A stretch of DNA of 64,000 nucleotides from JAJDZL01 sp965221175 (GTDB taxonomy: Bacteria; Pseudomonadota; Gammaproteobacteria; Arenicellales; JAJDZL01): positions 2,480,001 to 2,544,000 of the forward strand of contig OZ244867.1 of assembly GCA_965221175.1 (NCBI GenBank), in the 5' to 3' direction. Below, piece after piece: positions 27,694 to 34,559 of this stretch. The stretch's first letter is position 1. The number at the start of each line of letters is the position of its first letter. The notes under the pieces were generated by a model. That model ran no database searches, had not been told where the DNA came from, and saw only the letters and a list, made by a program, of their open reading frames with translations. Position numbers and translations under genes: made by a program.

Positions 27694-28395
27694 ATGGACA
27701 GTCTGTTCTTTGCAAGCGCTCAAGCACTGAAACTGCTTTTCACGGGTGATGCGGACATCTGGGAAATCGTCGGTATATCGTTTTTCGTTTCCTTCCGTGC
27801 AATTCTTTTCATCACTCCGCTGGCATTGCTGGTGGCATTTGCACTGGCTTTCGGTAACTTTCCAGGCAGACGACCGCTAATCACCATTGTGAATTCCATG
27901 GTAGCGCTTCCGGCTGTCGTTGTAGGGTTGCTGCTATACATAATGCTTTATAGTTCGGGACCGTTCGGAGGCTGGCGATTGTTGTTTACGCAAAGCGCGA
28001 TGGTTATTGGACAGATGATTCTGGCATTTCCGCTTCTTGTCGCCATGACTCACGTCGCTTTTCAAGGCGTGGATTTGAAGGCTTGGCAGACTGCACGAAC
28101 TTTGGGTGCCGGTCCGTTGCGAGCAATGTTTACTATCATGCGGGAGGTTCGGTTCGGACTGATTGCGGCCGTTGTCACTGCGTTCGGTCGTGTAGTATCC
28201 GAAGTTGGGTGTTCAATCATGGTTGGCGGCAACATTCTGCATCATACTCGAAACATTCCTACAGCGATCGCGCTTGAGACCTCGAAAGGGAATTTTGAGC
28301 AGGGAATTGCGTTGGGAGCCGTATTGATCACACTTGCGTTTGCCTTGAATTTCTCGGTGGCGACGGTGCGAGGTCGCGATATGGCGCGTAACTAA
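27694..28395 (+). CDS. tupB: Tungstate ABC transporter permease TupB
   Basis: Inner-membrane subunit of the tungstate importer with about five membrane segments. The cytoplasmic EAA loop is AWQTARTLGAGPLRAMFTIM near residue 130, and the C-terminal third has GRVVSEVGCSIMVGGNI, characteristic of TupB. The ATG at 27694 is preferred over a GTG two codons upstream because TAAGG (27681-27685) lies eight bases before it. It comes 90 bases after tupA and 16 bases before tupC. Confidence 0.91.
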   Translation: MDSLFFASAQALKLLFTGDADIWEIVGISFFVSFRAILFITPLALLVAFALAFGNFPGRRPLITIVNSMVALPAVVVGLLLYIMLYSSGPFGGWRLLFTQSAMVIGQMILAFPLLVAMTHVAFQGVDLKAWQTARTLGAGPLRAMFTIMREVRFGLIAAVVTAFGRVVSEVGCSIMVGGNILHHTRNIPTAIALETSKGNFEQGIALGAVLITLAFALNFSVATVRGRDMARN

Positions 28396-28411
28396 ATCTT
28401 TCAGTGGTGTG

Positions 28412-29074
28412 ATGCAACAATTCAACGAACTGATTACATTAAAGAACGTCCAAAAGACTTTGCTAAAACGCACAGTTTTGGATGTTGATGAATTGATCAT
28501 TCGTCGGGGCGAATGCGTCGTCATTCATGGCGAAAACGGCGCAGGAAAGAGCACGCTTCTGAAAATTCTTGCGGGCCTGATTGCTCCGGACACAGGCATA
28601 GTGGAACTGAACGGAAAGGAGATGTCGTGGAGGCGGGCATTTCAAAGCTTCCGTAAGTCGGTTGTTTATCTTCATCAGACACCGTACTTGTTTGATCGTT
28701 CTGTTGCGGAAAATGTCGCATACGGTCTTCGTGTACGAGGACGCAATCGAACCGAAACTGACACAAACGTAAATAGTGCGCTTGAGTGGGCCGGACTATT
28801 GTCGCTCGCACAACGAAATGCACGAGATCTTTCCGGTGGCGAACAGCAACGTGTTGCCTTGACGCGTGCAAGGATACTGGCGCCCAAGCTGTTACTTCTG
28901 GATGAGCCGACAGCCGCAATGGATCAATTTTCTCGCGACCAGGCTTTTGCCTTGATTCGTAGTCTTGCAGATGATGGTACGACTGTGTACATTGCCACTC
29001 ATGAATCTGCTCAATCTTATAAGCCTGATCGGACCGTTGAGATGGAACAAGGAAGGTTTGTGTTGCAGTCATGA
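28412..29074 (+). CDS. tupC: Tungstate ABC transporter ATPase TupC
   Basis: Cytoplasmic ATPase energising TupAB. Walker A is GENGAGKSTLL near residue 42, the signature is LSGGEQQRVALTRA near 139 and Walker B is LLLLDEPTAAMD near 160, with an H-loop ATHES near 197. Length 220 with the ATG at 28412 (a GTG lies directly before it). The last codons overlap the mobA-mobB start by four bases (ATGA), which ties metal uptake to cofactor synthesis on one message. Confidence 0.92.
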   Translation: MQQFNELITLKNVQKTLLKRTVLDVDELIIRRGECVVIHGENGAGKSTLLKILAGLIAPDTGIVELNGKEMSWRRAFQSFRKSVVYLHQTPYLFDRSVAENVAYGLRVRGRNRTETDTNVNSALEWAGLLSLAQRNARDLSGGEQQRVALTRARILAPKLLLLDEPTAAMDQFSRDQAFALIRSLADDGTTVYIATHESAQSYKPDRTVEMEQGRFVLQS

Positions 29075-30222
29075 ACTTAGACCATGTTTCACCAGGTACA
29101 CGGGTCACAGGTGTCATTCTTGCGGGCGGACAAGCACGAAGAATGGGAGGTATGGACAAAGGCCTCGTTCAGCTTGCCGGGAGTCCGATGTGTAGAATCG
29201 TCATTGACTTGTTGTTGTCGCAGGTATCCGAAGTACTGATCAATGCCAATCGAAATCTGGAAAGTTACGGTAGATTCGGCGCACCTGTAATTGAGGACGA
29301 TATCCAAGGATTTTTAGGCCCGCTCGCAGGTCTTGTCAGTGCGATGAAAGTGGCAAAAACACCTTGGGTTATCACAGTACCTTGTGATGGACCGTTTTTG
29401 AATCGGGATTATGTTGACCGAATGATGGCTCAGGCTGACAGCAGTATTGATATCGTCGTCGCCAAAGATGCGGAACGTCTGCAACCGACGTTCATGTTGG
29501 CGAAAACTGAGCTGTACAGTGATTTGCTGTCTTTTCTCAATGCCGGCGAGAGGAAGATTGACAAATGGTTTGTCAATCATAAATATGCAACTGCCGATTT
29601 CTCTGATTCGCCGGATTGTTTCTTGAATATTAACACGGTGGAAGATGTTGAACGTGCAGAAAGTCTATTGGCTGAAAAATGTAAGGAAGGACTGCCGATT
29701 ATTGGATTTGCGGCTTATAGCGGAACCGGAAAAACAACCTTGGTCAGCAAAGTCATTCCAATTTTGCGCGAGCGTGGATTGAGAATTGGAGTCATCAAAC
29801 ATGCACACCACAGCTTCGTGATTGACAGGCCGGGCAAGGACAGTTACGAACTACGCAAAGCTGGAGCGCAGCAGGTTCTGATTGCGTCCAAACAGAGAGT
29901 AGCGTGGGTGATGGAGAAAGAAGACGACAGCGAGCCGGTACTACGAGAAATGCTGGCACAGTTTTCGGATCAGAATCTGGATCTTGTCATTGTCGAGGGC
30001 TTCAAGCATGAACCGTTCACGAAAATTGAAGTGTATCGCTCTTCACTCACGCATGCACTGCTTGCCACAAATGATGCACATGTCATTGCAGTGGCAACAG
30101 ATGGACCGGAACTAATTGATTTGGACGTTGTGGCTCTAAACCTCAGTGACTATGAAGCAATCTCACAGTTTATCATTGACAGGATGCATAGTGGCTCTCT
30201 TACCACTCTACCGGTAACGTAA
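29071..30222 (+). CDS. mobAB: Fused MobA-MobB molybdenum cofactor guanylyltransferase / GTP-binding adaptor
   Basis: The N-terminal half (about residues 10-200) is MobA, which attaches GMP to molybdopterin to make the guanine dinucleotide cofactor: nucleotide motif LAGGQARRMGGMDKG at 17-31 and VPCDGPFL near 108. The C-terminal half (about 205-383) is MobB: P-loop AAYSGTGKTT ending at 223, VIKHAHHSFVIDRPGKDSYE near 247 and VEGFKHEPFTKIEVYR near 310. In E. coli these are two genes; here they are one frame with no gap. It overlaps tupC by four bases, so the cofactor made is probably a tungsten or molybdenum form. No molybdo- or tungstoenzyme lies in the window. Confidence 0.93.
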   Translation: MNLDHVSPGTRVTGVILAGGQARRMGGMDKGLVQLAGSPMCRIVIDLLLSQVSEVLINANRNLESYGRFGAPVIEDDIQGFLGPLAGLVSAMKVAKTPWVITVPCDGPFLNRDYVDRMMAQADSSIDIVVAKDAERLQPTFMLAKTELYSDLLSFLNAGERKIDKWFVNHKYATADFSDSPDCFLNINTVEDVERAESLLAEKCKEGLPIIGFAAYSGTGKTTLVSKVIPILRERGLRIGVIKHAHHSFVIDRPGKDSYELRKAGAQQVLIASKQRVAWVMEKEDDSEPVLREMLAQFSDQNLDLVIVEGFKHEPFTKIEVYRSSLTHALLATNDAHVIAVATDGPELIDLDVVALNLSDYEAISQFIIDRMHSGSLTTLPVT

Positions 30223-30458
30223 TCTAAAGTAGGTTCAAAACGCGTACAGCCTTGGAAATTTTTCGTCGGAAATTCGCCAAATCCACCATTTGAGATCAAG
30301 CCTGTCAAGAAAAGAACTCCTCAGGTAGTGCTTTATTTCACACCGGGTTCCGATTCTGCTTACGGTAGACAAAAAATAATGTAATTCTCACTTTTGGTTT
30401 CTGAATCAATAATATCAATGACTTACGATTCAGCATCTATTCATTCAAATGAAAATAT

Positions 30459-30505
30459 CTATCAATAATTACATAATTGATAGATATTGATAGGTTTCTA
30501 TCAAT
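30459..30505. promoter_or_regulatory. Array of four CTATCAAT/ATTGATAG octamers upstream of a Fic gene
   Basis: Within 47 bases lie CTATCAAT (30459-30466), ATTGATAG (30476-30483), ATTGATAG (30486-30493) and CTATCAAT (30498-30505), that is two inverted-repeat pairs arranged head to head. The second site supplies a TTGATA box and the fourth a TATCAA box with a 16-base spacer, so the array may overlap a promoter for the gene that starts 92 bases downstream. It sits in an otherwise empty 375-base gap (30223-30597). A repressor site is the simplest reading. Confidence 0.6.
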
Positions 30506-30597
30506 AATTGCTTTCCGAAAGGTGCGTAAATCTTTTGATTCCGGATTGTCAATAACTCCTTGCGGTCCCATTCACTTACAAAAAAGCCGACGAAGTA

Positions 30598-31938
30598 ATG
30601 CGAAAAATACCTATTGTGCCAAAGTACTCGGATTTATTCCGCAAATTCAGTAGTGAACCAGAAGTTTTGTTAAAGCTGTTGACAATGCCAAATCCAGAAT
30701 ATCGGAAATACCATCACTGGGACAAGATCAGGTATATGGACCCGCCAAATGGCCTCAATAGGGAGCAGTGGTGGATGGTAATCAAAGCCAACAGAATGTC
30801 TAGGCGTAGAATGTTACCGTTCTATGATAAAAACCATAATCAATTCAATTATATATTGACTGATGAAATACTGAGGCATCTTCATGTTATCGACGACAAG
30901 GCGAAAGAATTCATTAGCAAGGATTCCAGTTCTCCAAGTGAAGAAATTAGAACCCGATATACAGTTTCGTCACTGGTGGAAGAAGCAATTGCCTCCAGTC
31001 AGCTCGAAGGTGCGTCAACAACCCGAAAAGTCGCAAGTGAAATGATACGCTCCGGTCGAAAGCCACGCGATAGACACGAGCGAATGATTCTCAACAACTA
31101 TGCTGGGATGAAACGCATACAGGAGCAACAGTCGGAATCACTGACCGTCGAAGGTCTATTGAATCTGCATAAAATCCTAACGGAAGGCACGATGGATGAT
31201 CCAGATGCATCCGGACGTATTCAACATGAAGATGAAAAGCGTGTTCATGTCGGAGATGCTTACGGAAAAATATTCCACACACCGCCACCAGCGAAAGAAT
31301 TGCTGAAGAGGCTGGACGCGCTGATACAGTTTGCAAATGAATCATCCGACAATAGCGATTCGTTTATTCATCCCATCCTGAGAGCAATAGTTATGCATTT
31401 CGTAATCGGCTATGACCATCCTTTTGTAGATGGAAATGGACGAGTCGCGCGGGCAGTCTTTTATCGATCTGTATTGCGGTCAGGCTATGAAATACTTGCA
31501 TTTGCATCAATAAGCCACATCATCAATAACGCACCTGCAAAATATGGCTATGCATACCAGTACGTAGAGACTGACGAGAATGACCTGACTTATTTTATAC
31601 ATCATCAACTGGATGTGATTTGCAAAGCGATAGGTAAATTGGAGGTCTACATCACCAAAAAGCAGAACGAAATCCGTCGAATCGAAACAAAACTGAAAAG
31701 AATGCCCTTGAACTACAGACAACTCGCTTTGCTTGGCCATGCTGTTCGCCATCCAGGTTACATATATACAATTCGATCGCACAGAGTCAGCCATGACTGT
31801 GCGTATGCAACCGCTAGAAGTGATCTAATGAAGTCGGCAAGCAGTCAACTTCTTGAGCAGAAACAGATTAACCAGAAGACTCTCGGATTCATTGCACCAG
31901 AAAACTTGGAATCTCGAATTGACAGAGGACACACTTGA
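30598..31938 (+). CDS. Fic-domain AMP-transferase, class II
   Basis: Second Fic enzyme of the window. The active-site motif HPFVDGNGR begins at His274. The inhibitory SxxxEG motif is at residues 133-138 (SSQLEG), N-terminal to the core, so activity is likely self-inhibited. A C-terminal region (about 340-446) contains RRIETKLKRMPLNYRQLALLGHAVRHPG and then a TARSDLMKSASSQLLEQ segment that looks like a winged helix, a common DNA-binding appendage of long Fic proteins. Length 446. It has no antitoxin gene beside it. The four-octamer array upstream suggests autoregulation. It precedes a restriction-modification pair but is separated from it by 494 bases. Confidence 0.9.
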   Translation: MRKIPIVPKYSDLFRKFSSEPEVLLKLLTMPNPEYRKYHHWDKIRYMDPPNGLNREQWWMVIKANRMSRRRMLPFYDKNHNQFNYILTDEILRHLHVIDDKAKEFISKDSSSPSEEIRTRYTVSSLVEEAIASSQLEGASTTRKVASEMIRSGRKPRDRHERMILNNYAGMKRIQEQQSESLTVEGLLNLHKILTEGTMDDPDASGRIQHEDEKRVHVGDAYGKIFHTPPPAKELLKRLDALIQFANESSDNSDSFIHPILRAIVMHFVIGYDHPFVDGNGRVARAVFYRSVLRSGYEILAFASISHIINNAPAKYGYAYQYVETDENDLTYFIHHQLDVICKAIGKLEVYITKKQNEIRRIETKLKRMPLNYRQLALLGHAVRHPGYIYTIRSHRVSHDCAYATARSDLMKSASSQLLEQKQINQKTLGFIAPENLESRIDRGHT

Positions 31939-32236
31939 CTGTAGCGAGGATACGATTGAAAAGCAAGAATTGGTGGAACGGTCAAAAGCATCGCAATTCT
32001 GAAGCGATTTGCTGAATTACAAGTTTCACTATGGAGGGTAAAAGTTTTCTATTGCTCCTCAGTCCAAAGTTTTAGATCCGCGTGGAATAATGCATAGGGG
32101 TTTCCGACGCAACTCCGGCGCGAGCACCTCACAGCGATTATTTTCCCATTTCCATTGGCGAAGCCCCAATACAATTAATTATGCCTGTGTTGACCGTTGT
32201 CTGTGGTACATAAATACACAATATTAACTCTCTTGA

Positions 32237-32334
32237 TGGTATGATAATGTCTATGCCGCAAAACTTGCTTCTTAGGTGCAAGAGACGTAAAAAAATATTA
32301 GTTACGTCTAATAATTAGACATGTGGGCGCGGCA
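32237..32334 (+). promoter_or_regulatory. Extended -10 promoter and multi-stem element before the restriction-modification genes
   Basis: An extended -10 box TGGTATGAT (32237-32245) predicts a transcript starting near 32252. At once follows a set of nested inverted repeats: TGCCGC (32254-32259) pairs with GCGGCA (32329-32334) and encloses CTTGC/GCAAG (32264-32268 with 32278-32282), directly abutting AGACGTAA/TTACGTCT (32283-32290 with 32302-32309). A third, mutually exclusive palindrome GTCTAAT-A-ATTAGAC occupies 32306-32320. A further repeat ATGAAA/TTTCAT is at 32348-32363. The rest of the 494-base gap (31939-32432) has no gene. It could be a structured leader, a small RNA, or a set of operators. 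It does not resemble a tRNA. Confidence 0.5.
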
Positions 32335-32432
32335 AATTTCCATTCGCATGAAAGTATTTTCATAGTAAATTGTGAATCGGAATTATTACCTTTCAATTCA
32401 CTACGAAGTAGCATAGCAAGCCGCAAATTTCT

Positions 32433-33281
32433 TTGTCAATCACCGCCGTACCATTCAAAGTTTCAGACCCGCTAGAAAATCAGTCTCTAGTCATTCACGG
32501 GGATTGTCTAGAAGAATTGGCAAGAATGGAAACGGATTCTGTTGACCTAATCGTTACCTCCCCACCTTATGCTGACGCTAGGAGCAGAACATACGGTGGA
32601 ATCCTACCTGATAATTACGTGTCTTGGATGTTGCCAATTACGCTGGAACTGTCGCGAGTTCTTAAGCCTACCGGCACGTTCATTTTGAATATCAAGGAAC
32701 GTGTTGTAAATGGTGAAAGACATACTTACGTAATAGAGTTGATTTTGGAATTGCGCAAACAGGGTTGGCTGTGGACGGAGGAGTTCATTTGGCACAAGAA
32801 AAACTGTTACCCAGGGAAGTGGCCTAATCGTTTTCGAGACAGTTGGGAGCGATTACTACAATTTAATCGCCAACGAAAATTTGCTATGTACCAAGAGAAT
32901 GTGATGGTGCCAATGGGTGATTGGGCAGATCGACGCTTGGCACGTCTTAGTGATACTGATTTAATACGAGATGAATCGGCTGCTGGTAGTGGATTTGGTA
33001 AAAATGTGTCCAATTGGCTCGGACGCACCAAGGCCTATCCTACCAATGTTTTACACATGGCTACAGAGTGTGGCAATCGTAGTCATAGTGCGGTATTCCC
33101 CGAACAGCTCCCAATGTGGTTTATAAAATTGTTTACTCAGCCAATGGACATGGTGCTTGATCCTTTCATGGGCAGTGGAACTACATTGATAGCAGCGAGT
33201 CAGTTGCGCCGCCGGTCTATCGGAATTGAGATTAATAAACTCTATTGCGAGCAAGCTGAAAATCGTCTGAATGATCTCTGA
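32433..33281 (+). CDS. Type II DNA methyltransferase (beta-class, SPPY motif)
   Basis: Modification enzyme of a type II restriction-modification system. The catalytic motif TSPPY is at residues 42-46 and the SAM-binding motif DPFMGSGTT at 243-251, that is motif IV before motif I, the beta-class order. SPPY favours N4-cytosine methylation but N6-adenine cannot be excluded. The C-terminus GIEINKLYCEQAENRL is typical. Length 282. The start is a TTG (MSITAVPF) with a weak ribosome-binding site; the next ATG at residue 32 would remove motif-X-like sequence. The last 11 bases overlap the endonuclease gene. Confidence 0.92.
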   Translation: MSITAVPFKVSDPLENQSLVIHGDCLEELARMETDSVDLIVTSPPYADARSRTYGGILPDNYVSWMLPITLELSRVLKPTGTFILNIKERVVNGERHTYVIELILELRKQGWLWTEEFIWHKKNCYPGKWPNRFRDSWERLLQFNRQRKFAMYQENVMVPMGDWADRRLARLSDTDLIRDESAAGSGFGKNVSNWLGRTKAYPTNVLHMATECGNRSHSAVFPEQLPMWFIKLFTQPMDMVLDPFMGSGTTLIAASQLRRRSIGIEINKLYCEQAENRLNDL

Positions 33282-34119
33282 CGAAAAAAACAGCAAGGCT
33301 GAGTCTGCTAGTGGACCGTCCACCTCGGCAGCCAAATACACAGATAAAGAATTTGATTTGGCTGAATTGCGCGAATTTATTCACGATGAATTGCATCGGT
33401 TTAATGAATCAAAACTTAACAAGTTGAATGGATTGGATTTGGTTAGGATCATTAGGCGAAAGAATCCGTATCTGTTTCGTTATAAAAATTTCGAAGCACT
33501 TGAAGATCTGGTAAAAGCTCTAGTGGATGCGACTCTCTCTTCAAGCGATGAAACACTTTTTGGTGTCATTCTGGAAAGAGTGGCAATCAAAGTTTGCGAG
33601 CAGTCATTTGGTGGAAGAAAATCAATGGTTGAAGGGATAGATTTAGAGTTTGATCGGGACAATATTCGGCACATTGTAAGCATAAAATCTGGACCCAATT
33701 GGGGGAATTCCGACCAGAAGAAACGGATGAAGCAACATTTTACACAGGCTCGTAGAATATTCCAACAAGGTGGAACTTCACAAATGGTCCGTACAATTGA
33801 AGGTTGTTGTTATGGACGAACATCCAATAATTTTAACCAAGGAGATTATCATAAATTATGTGGTCGGGAGTTTTGGCAGTTGATCTCCGGTAATCAAGCT
33901 ATGTATCAAGTTGTATTGGAATTGATTACGGAGGCTTCAAAGGACAATGACAGAACTTATATACATGAGTACGACGAGGCAATAATGCGAATTACGGACG
34001 AATTGTCTTCAATTTATATGGATTTTAACGGTGATATTGATTGGAGCAAGATTTTGGAGAAAAACTCAACTGGGGTATCCCCGAACTATATATACGGTGA
34101 ATCCACACGGGATTTGTGA
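33271..34119 (+). CDS. Type II restriction endonuclease, PmeII-like
   Basis: Partner endonuclease of the methyltransferase. The likely active site is a PD-(D/E)xK variant: GIDLEFD (Asp124, Glu126) followed by HIVSIKSGPNWGN with Lys139. The SIKSGPNWGNSDQ block is what I associate with the PmeII family; this name is from memory. A cluster of Cys (EGCCYGR near 186, KLCGREFW near 210) may bind a metal or be structural. Length 282. It overlaps the methyltransferase by 11 bases, so the host is protected before or while the nuclease is made. Recognition sequence unknown. Confidence 0.82.
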   Translation: MISDEKNSKAESASGPSTSAAKYTDKEFDLAELREFIHDELHRFNESKLNKLNGLDLVRIIRRKNPYLFRYKNFEALEDLVKALVDATLSSSDETLFGVILERVAIKVCEQSFGGRKSMVEGIDLEFDRDNIRHIVSIKSGPNWGNSDQKKRMKQHFTQARRIFQQGGTSQMVRTIEGCCYGRTSNNFNQGDYHKLCGREFWQLISGNQAMYQVVLELITEASKDNDRTYIHEYDEAIMRITDELSSIYMDFNGDIDWSKILEKNSTGVSPNYIYGESTRDL

Positions 34120-34171
34120 TTCTGATTCCTCCCTCCAAGTGGTGCAGTCAGTATGAGAATTATTTCGCTGT

Positions 34172-34529
34172 AGAATTGCCAAGCAATCCTACTTCATGCG
34201 GCCGAGAAACCCCATTAACCGATCTGGATAGTCGGTTGTGATTCCGTCAACACCAGCATCACACAGAAACTGAAACCTCTCTAAATCGTTTGCAGTCCAG
34301 GCGTACACCTCCAGTCCCAATTGGTGCGCTTCATCAACCAGTTTTGCTGTAAGTATGTCATGATTGCTGCTCCAAGCATTGCCGCCCACCGCTTGAATCA
34401 TCTGCGGTACGGAGTTGCCATAATCGGATAAAAGAATTCCGTTGGTCCATGCGCCTTCATGACTGTCTGAAACGATGTCGAATTTCTGCGGTAGGGCAGT
34501 CAGGTGCCACAGTTTCAAATGGGGTGCCC
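34172..34529. repeat. Left copy of a 358-bp direct repeat (glycerophosphodiesterase 3' end)
   Basis: Bases 34172-34529 match 37635-37992 with only scattered differences (an offset of about 3463 bases). They include the C-terminal half of a glycerophosphodiester phosphodiesterase gene plus about 20 bases beyond its stop codon. The similarity stops abruptly after the GGGGTGCC at 34521-34528. The two copies bracket the sigma factor and VWA genes. Confidence 0.92.
34189..34529 (-). pseudogene. Truncated glycerophosphodiester phosphodiesterase (C-terminal fragment)
   Basis: Encodes the last 113 or so residues of the full-length enzyme found at 37652-38539, almost unchanged (APHLKLWHLTALPQKFDI through GITTDYPDRLMGFLGRMK). 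The N-terminal half with the catalytic HRG, Glu and Asp residues is missing, so it cannot be active. An ATG just outside the repeat opens the frame by chance. The few changes against the intact copy are mostly silent or conservative, so the duplication is fairly recent or was kept similar by gene conversion. Confidence 0.9.
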
Positions 34530-34559
34530 ATATGTGCACCCTGCCTCAGTGGAATGGAT

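Noticed and set aside
32254..32334. tRNA-like cloverleaf before the restriction-modification genes
   Set aside because: There is no T-loop TTCRA motif, no normal anticodon arm length and no CCA end; it is a multi-stem element but not a tRNA.
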